Below, one piece after another: positions 1 to 7,266 of a stretch of 64,000 nt of DNA. Every line of letters starts with the position of its first letter. Position 1 is the first letter of the stretch. The DNA is from Xanthomonas hortorum. GTDB taxonomy: Bacteria > Pseudomonadota > Gammaproteobacteria > Xanthomonadales > Xanthomonadaceae. The position numbers and the translations under genes are program-made. Under the pieces are notes generated by a model. It made no database searches. It saw nothing but the letters and a program-made list of their open reading frames with translations, and was not told the DNA's origin. The stretch is from NCBI RefSeq assembly GCF_024339125.1, contig NZ_CP101417.1:3545001-3609000 (forward strand), written 5' to 3'.

Positions 1-2
1 GC

Positions 3-197
3 CGGCAGTACGCAGTGCGGCATACGCAGCATCTCTACAGCCAGTGGCATGCGGCATGCGCATCGCTGGGCCTGGCGATCGAAGCGGTGGCCGAACCGAT
101 GCTGGACCCGGCCGATATTCCGCCCGGTGCACGTTTCGACCAGGCGGCATTGCAGGTGCCGGTTGCCTTGGTGATGCGTCTGCGGCGCATCGCGTGA
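3..197 (+). CDS. C-terminal end of a probable SAM-dependent methyltransferase (5' end outside window)
   Basis: An open frame enters from the left edge and stops at 195-197, giving about 64 residues. The pattern, a helix with 'LYSQWHAACASLGLAIEAVAEP' character, then a proline-rich loop, then a final hydrophobic strand 'VPVALVMRLRR', resembles the C-terminal end of class I methyltransferases. No SAM-binding motif lies inside the window, so the family is inference only. The stop overlaps a GTG start of a small frame (GTGA), suggesting translational coupling to the next genes. It could equally be the end of another enzyme of the upstream cluster. Confidence 0.4.
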   Translation, partial: RQYAVRHTQHLYSQWHAACASLGLAIEAVAEPMLDPADIPPGARFDQAALQVPVALVMRLRRIA

Positions 198-337
198 GTG
201 ATGTGGTGTTCATTGCGATTCCCGATGGCAGCGCATGCACGGCCTGCAAGCACTACGACCCGAGCCGCTTGCGTTGCGCGCAAGCGCGCGTCATTGGCGT
301 TGCAGAACGTGCATGCCAGTCGATGTCTGCGCCATGA
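194..337 (+). CDS. Candidate 47-residue cysteine-containing small protein, coupled on both sides
   Basis: A GTG codon overlaps the stop of the preceding gene (GTGA), and this frame ends in the ATGA that starts the following glycosyltransferase. The product would be 47 residues. It has a hydrophobic start (VVFIAIP), then a CxxC pair followed by two further cysteines (SACTACKHYDPSRLRCAQ... ERACQS). Four cysteines in this arrangement could bind a metal or be modified, but I recognise no family. The overlaps on both sides, rather than similarity, are the reason to list it. The alternative is that the gap between the two larger genes is untranslated. Confidence 0.45.
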   Translation: MSDVVFIAIPDGSACTACKHYDPSRLRCAQARVIGVAERACQSMSAP

Positions 338-1464
338 CCCTGCATGTGGCGCAACTCAATCTGCTGCCAACGCCCGACGGCCTGAGCGTCGAACAGGTCT
401 TCGCGCAATGGCCATCGCTGGCCGACATCGCCGAGGCGGTGGCCAGCGCAGGGGTGCGGGTGACGGTGATCCAGGCCTCGGCACTGAACACTCGACTCAC
501 ACGCCAGGGCGTGGACTACCGCTTCGTCGAGCTGGCCGCGCGTGGTAGCAAGCAGCGTGCGCACATTCTCGCCACGATGCTGCGCCAGATCGACGCAGAC
601 GTGATTCACGTGCACGGGCTGGAATTTGCCGGCGATGCGCGGCGGCTTGGGCGCCTGCTGCCGCAGAGTCCCATCCTGTTGCAGGACCATGCCAATCGCC
701 CGCCACGCTGGTGGCGCCGGATTGTGTGGCGTGCGCGTTATGCGGCGGCTGCCGGTATTGCGTTCACCTCGCTGGAACTGGCACAACCATTTCTGCGTGC
801 GCGCCTGTTTCGATCCAGCACTCAGCTATTCGAGATTCCCGAATCGAGCAGCCGCTTCTTGCCGGGCGATCGCTTACAGGCACGCGAGCACACGCGTCTG
901 CATGGCGACCCGTGTGTGTTATGGGTCGGCCATCTGAGTGCGGCCAAGGATCCGTTATGCGTACTCGAAGCCGTCACGATGGCCGCACGCGTGTTGCCCG
1001 GGCTGCGGCTGTGGTGCGTGTTCGACCAGGCGCCGTTGATGGAGCAGATACAGCAGCGCCTGCGCGACGATCCGCAGCTGGCGCGCTGTGTGCAGCTGCT
1101 GGGCAAGGTGCCGCATGCACGCGTGGAGACCCTGTTGCGCGCCTGCGATCTGTTCGTCTCGGCCAGCCATGCGGAAAGTTGCGGTTATGCCGCAGTGGAA
1201 GCGTATGCCTGCGGCAGCTTGCCGCTATTGACCGAGATCCCTGCTTTCCGCGCGCTCAGCGATGCCGGTGCGGTGGGCGAGTTGTATCCCGTGGGCGATG
1301 CCTCGGCCTTGGCGGAACTGCTATTGCGTGTCTCCAGGCAGCGACCCAATCGCACACAGATCCGTGCGCATTTCGATGCACGGCTGTCTTTCGCCGCCGT
1401 GGGGCAGCGCTGGGCGAACGCCTACACCCAATTATTGGCCGCCGCGCCGGGACGCACAGCATGA
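334..1464 (+). CDS. GT4-type glycosyltransferase (first of a pair)
   Basis: The protein has 376 residues and probably transfers a sugar from a nucleotide sugar donor in the cytoplasm. The N-terminal half has a Rossmann-like region with VIHVHG near residue 90. The C-terminal half contains 'VLWVGHLSAAKDP' and a donor-site EX7E motif (E281 and E289, in AESCGYAAVE) typical of family GT4. ATG 334 overlaps the stop of the small frame before it, and the gene ends in an ATGA overlap with the next glycosyltransferase, so all are probably co-translated. The acceptor is unknown. The context (methyltransferase, radical SAM enzyme, exporter) suggests modification of an exported product. Confidence 0.8.
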   Translation: MTLHVAQLNLLPTPDGLSVEQVFAQWPSLADIAEAVASAGVRVTVIQASALNTRLTRQGVDYRFVELAARGSKQRAHILATMLRQIDADVIHVHGLEFAGDARRLGRLLPQSPILLQDHANRPPRWWRRIVWRARYAAAAGIAFTSLELAQPFLRARLFRSSTQLFEIPESSSRFLPGDRLQAREHTRLHGDPCVLWVGHLSAAKDPLCVLEAVTMAARVLPGLRLWCVFDQAPLMEQIQQRLRDDPQLARCVQLLGKVPHARVETLLRACDLFVSASHAESCGYAAVEAYACGSLPLLTEIPAFRALSDAGAVGELYPVGDASALAELLLRVSRQRPNRTQIRAHFDARLSFAAVGQRWANAYTQLLAAAPGRTA

Positions 1465-2573
1465 AACTGGCCTTGGTGGTACCGGGCGGTGTGGACCGCA
1501 GCGGCGAAGTCCGCGTGATTCCCGTGTTCCTGACCCTGATCGAATGGCTGGCGCGCCATCATCAGGTACATGTCTTCGTGTTGCATCAGGAGCCGATGCC
1601 GGGCACCTGGACATTGCGCGGCGCCACCGTGCACAACATCGGCGCGCAGCGTACCCGTCTACGCGCGATCGCCGCTATTCGTGACGAACATCGGCGCGCA
1701 CCGTTCGACGTCATCCAGGCGATCTTTTCCGGCTACTGCAGCTTGATCGCCGTTGCGGCGGCAAAACTGCTGCGTCGCCCAAGCATGGTGCATATCGCCG
1801 GTGGCGAGCTGGTCGCACTGCATGCCATCGGCTACGGCGGCCGGCGTAAGTGGCGCGGGCGTCTGCGCGAAGCGGTGATCCTGCGCTTGGCCGACTGCGT
1901 CACCGCCGCCAGCGCGCCCATCGTCGATTCGCTGCAAGCACTCGGCATCCGCGCGCAGCGGGTGCCCTTGGGCGTGGATCTGCGTGCCTGGCCAGCGGCC
2001 GCACCACGCGCACGCACTGGTGGAATCGCACGGTTGCTGCACGTGGCCAGCCTCAACCCGGTCAAGGACCAGACCACGTTGTTACAGGCGATGGCGGCGC
2101 TCAAACGCGCCGATGTCGCCTTTACCCTCGACATGGTCGGCGTCGATACCCTGGATGGCGCCATGCATCGCTTGGTGCAGCAGCTGGGCCTGAGCGAGCA
2201 GGTGCGTTTCTTGGGTTTCAAGACCCAGCGCGAGTTGCGCCCGATCATGCAATCGGCCGATCTGCTGGTGCTGTCGTCCTTGCACGAGGCCGGGCCGTTG
2301 GTGCTGCTGGAAGCTGCGGTGGCAGGTGTTCCCACAGTGGGGACGGCCGTCGGGCATCTGGTCGAGTGGGCACCGGTCTGCGCACTGGCAGTGCCGCCGG
2401 GCGATTGGGCCGGGCTGGCAGAAGCCGTCCGTCAGGTAGTGGCCGACGACGAACTGCGCTTGCGTCTGGCCTGGGCGGCGCAGTGCCGTGCGGTACGCGA
2501 AGACGCGGCATCGACCACGCGTCTGTTCGAAAAGCTCTACCGCCAACTATGCGAGAAGCGCCCACTGCGCTGA
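1461..2573 (+). CDS. GT4-type glycosyltransferase (second of a pair)
   Basis: This 370-residue protein has the two-lobed GT-B layout: N-terminal lobe with a glycine-rich start (LVVPGGVDRSGEVR) and C-terminal lobe with 'LLHVASLNPVKD' and an EX7E donor motif (E276 and E284, in HEAGPLVLLE). It starts within the stop codon of the preceding glycosyltransferase (ATGA), so the two are likely translated together and may add successive sugars. Sequence resemblance between the two is limited to the shared fold motifs, so they are not a recent duplication. The gene is followed by a repeat-rich gap and a convergent gene. Donor and acceptor cannot be told from sequence. Confidence 0.82.
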   Translation: MKLALVVPGGVDRSGEVRVIPVFLTLIEWLARHHQVHVFVLHQEPMPGTWTLRGATVHNIGAQRTRLRAIAAIRDEHRRAPFDVIQAIFSGYCSLIAVAAAKLLRRPSMVHIAGGELVALHAIGYGGRRKWRGRLREAVILRLADCVTAASAPIVDSLQALGIRAQRVPLGVDLRAWPAAAPRARTGGIARLLHVASLNPVKDQTTLLQAMAALKRADVAFTLDMVGVDTLDGAMHRLVQQLGLSEQVRFLGFKTQRELRPIMQSADLLVLSSLHEAGPLVLLEAAVAGVPTVGTAVGHLVEWAPVCALAVPPGDWAGLAEAVRQVVADDELRLRLAWAAQCRAVREDAASTTRLFEKLYRQLCEKRPLR

Positions 2574-2630
2574 ATACCTGGGCGCGGAGTAGGCAATAGA
2601 CTGCGGGCTTGCACAAACCACTTTCAGATC

Positions 2631-2687
2631 AGCCAACAAAACGCAAAGAGCGGTCGCCTGGCGGTGAGCGCATGGGTTTTGTTGGCT
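2631..2687. terminator. Long-stem inverted repeat after the glycosyltransferase pair
   Basis: Twelve bases at 2631-2642 (AGCCAACAAAAC) are perfectly complementary to 2676-2687, with a 33-base loop that is itself partly self-complementary (GCGGT...). A T-rich stretch follows (TTTCTCTTG). It lies 58 bases after the stop of the second glycosyltransferase and may end that transcript. The long loop is unusual for an intrinsic terminator, so it could also be a small mobile-type repeat. Confidence 0.4.
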
Positions 2688-2728
2688 TTCTCTTGTTGGA
2701 TGCAGTCAGAAGCCCAGCTCAAACGCTG

Positions 2729-2810
2729 AGTCGGTCGAGGGCGCGGTGGCCTCACCGCACCAGAATCGAGTCATAAGCCTAGTCGGTCGAGGGCGCGATG
2801 CCCTCACCGC
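2729..2810 (+). repeat. Two-copy direct repeat of 30 bases
   Basis: Positions 2729-2758 and 2781-2810 are the same 30-base unit beginning AGTCGGTCGAGGGCGCG and ending CTCACCGC, differing at two positions and separated by 22 bases. They lie in the non-coding gap 2574-3155 just before a large inverted repeat. Confidence 0.8.
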
Positions 2811-2811
2811 T

Positions 2812-3036
2812 CGCGGGACACGCCGCAAGTACGTCCATGTAGGCTCGGTGGCGGCATCCATGCCGCCACACGGTCCCGCAATCGGCGAGGGCACCGCACC
2901 AGACAGTTTGCTGGTTGCTTGAAAACATGCACACCGACCATCTTGATTGGTCCTTGCCCGCCCACCATCGCGGGACCTTACGCGGCATGGATGCCGCGTA
3001 AGAGCCTACATGGACGTACTTGCGGCGTGTCCCGCG
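2812..3036. repeat. 35-base perfect inverted repeat flanking palindromes
   Basis: The 35 bases at 2812-2846 (starting CGCGGGACACGCCGCAAGTA) recur exactly, inverted, at 3002-3036. Next to each arm is a hairpin with a GGCAT/ATGCC core: 2848-2869 (GTGGCGGCAT-CC-ATGCCGCCAC) and 2978-3001 (TTACGCGGCAT-GG-ATGCCGCGTAA). This arm-plus-palindrome unit looks like an intergenic repeat I associate with Xanthomonas genomes; here two units sit head to head. No coding frame is credible in the segment. Confidence 0.8.
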
Positions 3037-3053
3037 ATGGTGGGCGGGCAAGG
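2952..3053. repeat. Nested 24-base inverted repeat
   Basis: Positions 2952-2975 (CCTTGCCCGCCCACCATCGC then GGGA) are exactly complementary to 3030-3053. The pair encloses the right-hand palindrome of the larger inverted repeat. The RNA of this region would fold into a very long, stable stem on either strand, which suggests a duplicated repeat unit rather than a regulatory site. Confidence 0.75.
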
Positions 3054-3155
3054 GCCCTGCAACCAGGCCGCAGATCAACCGCTCTGCAGCCAAGCCGCCA
3101 ATCAGCCGCCCTGCAGCAGACCTACGTAAAGTGGTTTTGTCAGTCGCTCCTACCT

Positions 3156-4370
3156 TCAAACCGGCTGCAAATACCCATCCAACGCCGCACGCACCACGTA
3201 CAACATATCGGTGCGCGGTACTGGTCGCGTAAGCCGCGTCATCAATCGGCGTGCCTGAGTCTGCCGTACCCATGGTTGCCCTTGAAGCCACAGCTGTGTC
3301 TGCAACATGTCCGCACGTTCCTTGCGGCTTTCGGCCGACGGCGCAACGCGGTTGTGCAGATACTGCCGCGCTTCGCTCAGCGACCGCGACCATTCGATGC
3401 CGGGCAGTGCCGGCAACCACAGGTTGGAGCATGAGGCCGTGGTCAAGGTCTGGCGGCCCGCACGCATGCGCAACAACCGCGGGCAATCGGCCTGCAGGCG
3501 CGCCATCACCGCCGCCGGCACCACGCTGCGGTAGTAGCGTTGCAGCAGCAACAACGGCGGCAATGCCCACCACGGCGACACGCTCGCCTCTTCCCACAAT
3601 TGGTCCCAATCGCGCTGCCCCATGCGCGTGGCCAGCAACGCAAGATCGTGCAGATGCATCAGCCGGATGCTGCGATGGCAGATGCCACCGGCCGCGTGCA
3701 GCAGCAGATGGCACATCAATGCGCCGACGGACGGATAGGGGTTCAAACCCGGCTGCGGGCGCTCCGGCAGGATGCGTGATGTGATGTCCACGCTGTGCAC
3801 CGGCAAGCGTTCCTGGATGCGCGTGTGCAGCTCGATATTGATCGGCGCATCGCGATGCTCGCCCAGTCCCGCGACCGCTTCGCCTTGAATCGGCTTGAAG
3901 ACCTGATGCTTCCATTGTTCGAACGAGGCCACGTAACCGAGTCCGCACAACAGTGCTGCTGCAGCTGGTGCGTCTCCCGGCTCCACCAGTAGATCGATAT
4001 CGGCCATCGGCCGATCGCCCGGCAGGTACACGCCAAGCCGATGCAGTGCGGTTCCCTTCAGACCGACCAACGCGATGCCTGCAGCACGCGCCGCAGCATC
4101 GATGCGCGTCAGCAATACGGCGATGCGCCGATGCCGATCTTCGACATGGCGGCGTTGCTCACTCAGAAACGTCGTCCATTCGGCGTTCTGCCATAGCGAG
4201 CGACGCTGTAGCAGCGGTGATACGCCATGCGCTGCCGCCGCTGCGGCTGCAAGCTGCCATTGCAACCGATCCCACTGCGGCGCCACTTCCCCCGGCTGCG
4301 CCAATTCCTGCGCCAGCCGTTCGGTGGCCGTGCGCAGGCCGTGCTTGATGGTGCGAAGGGAAGGCTGCAT
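3156..4370 (-). CDS. Nucleotidyltransferase-fold protein of the NTP_transf_5 type
   Basis: This 404-residue protein has the fingerprint of the uncharacterised nucleotidyltransferase family found in peptide and polysaccharide clusters: 'LVGLKGTALHRLGVYLPGDRPMADIDLLV' at about residues 101-129, with the metal-binding DID at 124-126. It would move a nucleotide onto an unknown acceptor in the cytoplasm. Members often sit beside HprK-like kinases and ABC exporters in lasso-peptide-like or exosortase-linked loci, as here. It lies 57 bases downstream of the radical SAM gene on the same strand and converges with the glycosyltransferases. The substrate is unknown. Confidence 0.75.
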   Translation of the reverse strand: MQPSLRTIKHGLRTATERLAQELAQPGEVAPQWDRLQWQLAAAAAAAHGVSPLLQRRSLWQNAEWTTFLSEQRRHVEDRHRRIAVLLTRIDAAARAAGIALVGLKGTALHRLGVYLPGDRPMADIDLLVEPGDAPAAAALLCGLGYVASFEQWKHQVFKPIQGEAVAGLGEHRDAPINIELHTRIQERLPVHSVDITSRILPERPQPGLNPYPSVGALMCHLLLHAAGGICHRSIRLMHLHDLALLATRMGQRDWDQLWEEASVSPWWALPPLLLLQRYYRSVVPAAVMARLQADCPRLLRMRAGRQTLTTASCSNLWLPALPGIEWSRSLSEARQYLHNRVAPSAESRKERADMLQTQLWLQGQPWVRQTQARRLMTRLTRPVPRTDMLYVVRAALDGYLQPV

Positions 4371-4427
4371 GCGAAGGTGATCCGGTAAGGCGAGGTGATG
4401 TGCGAGAAGATCGAGAGGCGTTGCGCG

Positions 4428-5918
4428 CTAGCCGACCAGCACGGTTGCCAGCTGCCGCGGTTGACCTGTGGCAACGCTGACCAGCGGTTCGGTGCGATGC
4501 TGTTTTTCTGATGCGATCAGGGCAGACCAGCGCGCTTCCAGGTGCTCGGATGCCTGCGCAAACGCATCGGCACTCATCGTTGCGCGTGCCTGTTGCAGAT
4601 CCACTTGCGTATGCAGCAGATCGCGCACGCTGCGATAGAACTCCGAGCCGTAGGCGCCACGGAACATCATCGCCAGGTCGTCGCTGTCCTGCCAATGGGT
4701 CTTGCCGCCCAACTGGTTTTTCACTTCTTCGTAGAACTTGGTGCCGGGCAGGGGATAGGACACGCTGACGCCGATGATGTCCGGGTTGGCCTGCGTCACC
4801 AGGGCGCGCGTGGCCAGGATGTCGTCGAGTTCCTCGCCCAGATACCCGAGTTGAATGAAGAAACCCACGCGAATGCCGCGCGCACCAAGGCGTTGGCGTG
4901 CGGCGATCACCTCGCCAACCGTGGTTCCCTTGGTCATCTTGTCGAGGATGCGCTGGCTGCCGCTTTCTGCACCCAGCCAGGCCTCTGCGCAGCCGGCGCG
5001 CGCCAGTGCCGCGGCCATGCGCTCGCTGGCCAGATCGGCGCGGGTCTGGATGGTGAACGGAATCGCGCCATCGGCATCGGTCAAACGCTGCGCAAAGGTT
5101 TCCACCCAATCGATATGGAAGCCGAAGATGTCATCGGCCATCCAGATGTGATCGGGTTGAAAACTGCGCTTGAGGTGGATCATTTCCGCAGCCACATCTT
5201 CGGCATCGCGGCGCTTGTAGTGGTTGCCCCAGATCGGTTTGGCGCACCAGTTGCAGCGGAACGGGCAACCGCGCGAGGCGGCCATGTTCAAGCTGAAGTA
5301 GCCGTGCCGTTGCTGCCAGAAACGCTGGTAACGCGGCATGTCGACCAGGTCCCACGCCGGCAGGCCGCTCAGGCGTGCGTCCGGCGGTTGTGCGCCGCGA
5401 TGCACGTGTGCCTCAGCAGAGGGGCTGGTGGCGATACGTGCAACGCCGGCGAGCCAGGCACCCGTGTCGATGGTGGGATCTGCTTCGACGCGCGCCACCA
5501 GTTCCAGCAGCGGTGCGATGCCTTCGCCGATCAGTACCGCATGTGCGCCAGCGGCCAGAAACACATCCGGATTGTCGGAGGCATCCGATCCGGCCACCAG
5601 CACGCGGCAACCGGCCGCACGCGCCTGCGCAATCATCTGGCAGGCAGCCTCGCGCATGCGGCTCAGGCACATCTTGGTGAGGAAGTTGAAGTTGTCTTCG
5701 TAGAACACCACCAGGTCCGGCTGCGCGGCGTGCAAAGCGCCGGTGTAGTCCTGCACATCCTCGGCCAGCATCGCGTCGAACAGGCTCAAGGTGTGGCCAC
5801 GCTCGCGCAGCAACGCTGCGACCTGCAGTGTTGCCAACGGTGGATACGGCTTGCCGCGCTCCCATTGCTTCGGGTCGTAACGCAGAAAATACGAATGACT
5901 GACCTGGATCTTTAGCAT
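4428..5918 (-). CDS. B12-binding-domain radical SAM enzyme
   Basis: The product is 496 residues if it starts at ATG 5918 (MLKIQVSHSYFLRYDP). The N-terminal third resembles a cobalamin-binding Rossmann domain (CRVLVAGSDASDNPDVFLAAGAHAVLIGEG region). The radical SAM cluster motif CxxxCxxC follows at C218, C222 and C225 (SRGCPFRCNWC), and an 'IWMADDIFGFH' segment typical of the barrel comes after it. Such enzymes perform methyl transfer or rearrangement on unactivated carbon. The substrate is unknown, and its place between an exporter pair and a nucleotidyltransferase points to tailoring of a secreted product. The frame stays open upstream to 6206, but the N-terminal domain begins naturally at 5918. 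Confidence 0.85.
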   Translation of the reverse strand: MLKIQVSHSYFLRYDPKQWERGKPYPPLATLQVAALLRERGHTLSLFDAMLAEDVQDYTGALHAAQPDLVVFYEDNFNFLTKMCLSRMREAACQMIAQARAAGCRVLVAGSDASDNPDVFLAAGAHAVLIGEGIAPLLELVARVEADPTIDTGAWLAGVARIATSPSAEAHVHRGAQPPDARLSGLPAWDLVDMPRYQRFWQQRHGYFSLNMAASRGCPFRCNWCAKPIWGNHYKRRDAEDVAAEMIHLKRSFQPDHIWMADDIFGFHIDWVETFAQRLTDADGAIPFTIQTRADLASERMAAALARAGCAEAWLGAESGSQRILDKMTKGTTVGEVIAARQRLGARGIRVGFFIQLGYLGEELDDILATRALVTQANPDIIGVSVSYPLPGTKFYEEVKNQLGGKTHWQDSDDLAMMFRGAYGSEFYRSVRDLLHTQVDLQQARATMSADAFAQASEHLEARWSALIASEKQHRTEPLVSVATGQPRQLATVLVG

Positions 5919-6117
5919 CTGCACAAGGCTCTCGTTCTGTCGCCAGGTACGCGCAGCAATGGCGTGCGCAGACACCGGCATTCGGCTCGGCAGTAGGTGC
6001 GCACGCAGATGCGTTTGGTTGCGCCGCTGCGATGCACACTGTGCAAAGCGTTGTGCATCTGCATCGATGGCAGCGATGCAACCTTTCAGCAACGGATCGG
6101 CACACACCGGCTGATTG
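5919..6117. promoter_or_regulatory. Divergent intergenic region between radical SAM and kinase genes
   Basis: About 200 bases separate the two divergent start codons, so promoters for both directions should lie here. I see no clear consensus -35/-10 pair or operator. The region is GC-rich with scattered open frames that have no family resemblance. Confidence 0.35.
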
Positions 6118-7197
6118 ATGCAATGGATGGAAGGCATGCCGCACTCGGCCGCGTTGGCGGAACTCCTGCCAGTGAGCGATAGCGCACGCTCGGCGGCGCC
6201 CGGCAATGCGCTATCGGCCGCAGATCCGTTCGGTGAGGGCCGCGTGCGTCAGCTGGTTGTGCGCCGGCAGATTCTCGGTGCGCTGTTTCATTTCCACAGC
6301 GACAGCGAGGCGTTGCTGGCGTTGGTGGATGCCGCCTATGCAGGCTTGCCCGCGCATCGCCTGCCGGCTGCGCCGGAATTCCATATCACGCTGGATCTGG
6401 TGTCGCGTGGCCAGGCGCCATCGAGCGCAGAACCGCCGCCGGTGCACACGCATGCAAGCGGTGGCTTGCTGTGCGGCGTCATGGATGCCTGCAATTACCT
6501 GATGCTGTCGGTGCCCGAGCGCCGCGCCATGCTGGTGGTCTCCGAGGACATGCTCGCCTACGCCTATCACGTGCGCTATGAGCTGATCGAATTTGCGGTG
6601 TTCCTGCTCGCCGCGCGTGGCATGGCCTTGGTGCCGTTGCATGGCGCATGCGTGGGCCGGCACGGACGCAGCGTGTTGCTGCTCGGCGCCAGCGGTGCGG
6701 GCAAGTCGACGCTGGCGCTGCACAGCTTGCTGCATGGGCTGGACTTCATCGCCGAAGACGGCGTGTTCGTTGCGCCGGAGAGTCTGTTGACCACCGGCGT
6801 TGCCAACTTCCTGCATCTGCGCTCGGACGCGCTTGGCCTGGTCGATGCAGACACTCGCGCGTGGATCAGCGCATCGCCGACCATCCGCCGCCGCAGTGGC
6901 GTGGAAAAGTTCGAGATCGATATCCGCCATGGCCGTGCACGGCTTGCGCGCACGCCCTTGCAGCTGTGCGCAGTGGTGATGCTGTCCGGCACTCCTGCCA
7001 GCACGTCGGCGCAGCGTCTGCTGCCAACGCCGGCCGAGCAGATTGCCGAGTGTCTGGTGCGCGATCAACCTTACGCCGCCGGTCAACCAGGGTGGCAGCG
7101 CTTTGTCGAACAGGTGCAGCGCGTAGGCATGTTCACGCTGCGGCGCGGCGCGCATCCGCAGGCATCGGTGGATGCACTGCTGCAGTTGTTGCGATGA
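6118..7197 (+). CDS. HprK-like P-loop kinase
   Basis: The 359-residue protein carries a Walker A motif GASGAGKST at residues 190-198, followed by 'LHGLDFIAEDGVFV', which resembles the acidic second motif of HPr kinase C-terminal domains. Related kinases in lasso-peptide-type clusters phosphorylate a peptide, and others accompany exosortase systems; either role is inference. Start candidates are ATG 6118, 6127 and 6136, and none has a strong ribosome-binding site. The gene is divergent from the radical SAM gene and lies 69 bases before the ABC exporter, probably in one operon. It is not the classical hprK, which sits with PTS genes. Confidence 0.72.
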   Translation: MQWMEGMPHSAALAELLPVSDSARSAAPGNALSAADPFGEGRVRQLVVRRQILGALFHFHSDSEALLALVDAAYAGLPAHRLPAAPEFHITLDLVSRGQAPSSAEPPPVHTHASGGLLCGVMDACNYLMLSVPERRAMLVVSEDMLAYAYHVRYELIEFAVFLLAARGMALVPLHGACVGRHGRSVLLLGASGAGKSTLALHSLLHGLDFIAEDGVFVAPESLLTTGVANFLHLRSDALGLVDADTRAWISASPTIRRRSGVEKFEIDIRHGRARLARTPLQLCAVVMLSGTPASTSAQRLLPTPAEQIAECLVRDQPYAAGQPGWQRFVEQVQRVGMFTLRRGAHPQASVDALLQLLR

Positions 7198-7266
7198 GGG
7201 CGCAGATGCCGGTGCGTCGTCGCGTGATCCATACGCCTGCCAGCGTGACGAAGCGCCTCTTGCACG

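Noticed and set aside
711..1460. Long open frame in the same frame as the second glycosyltransferase, extending far upstream
   Set aside because: It overlaps the first glycosyltransferase in another frame, and the second enzyme's conserved start is ATG 1461 in the ATGA overlap.
2779..3948. Minus-strand 389-codon open frame across the repeat island
   Set aside because: Its residues show no family pattern, it covers inverted repeats, and it overlaps the nucleotidyltransferase gene in another frame; GC-rich DNA gives such frames by chance.
4542..5915. 457-codon plus-strand frame opposite the radical SAM gene
   Set aside because: It is the antisense shadow of a well-supported gene; no motif is recognised.
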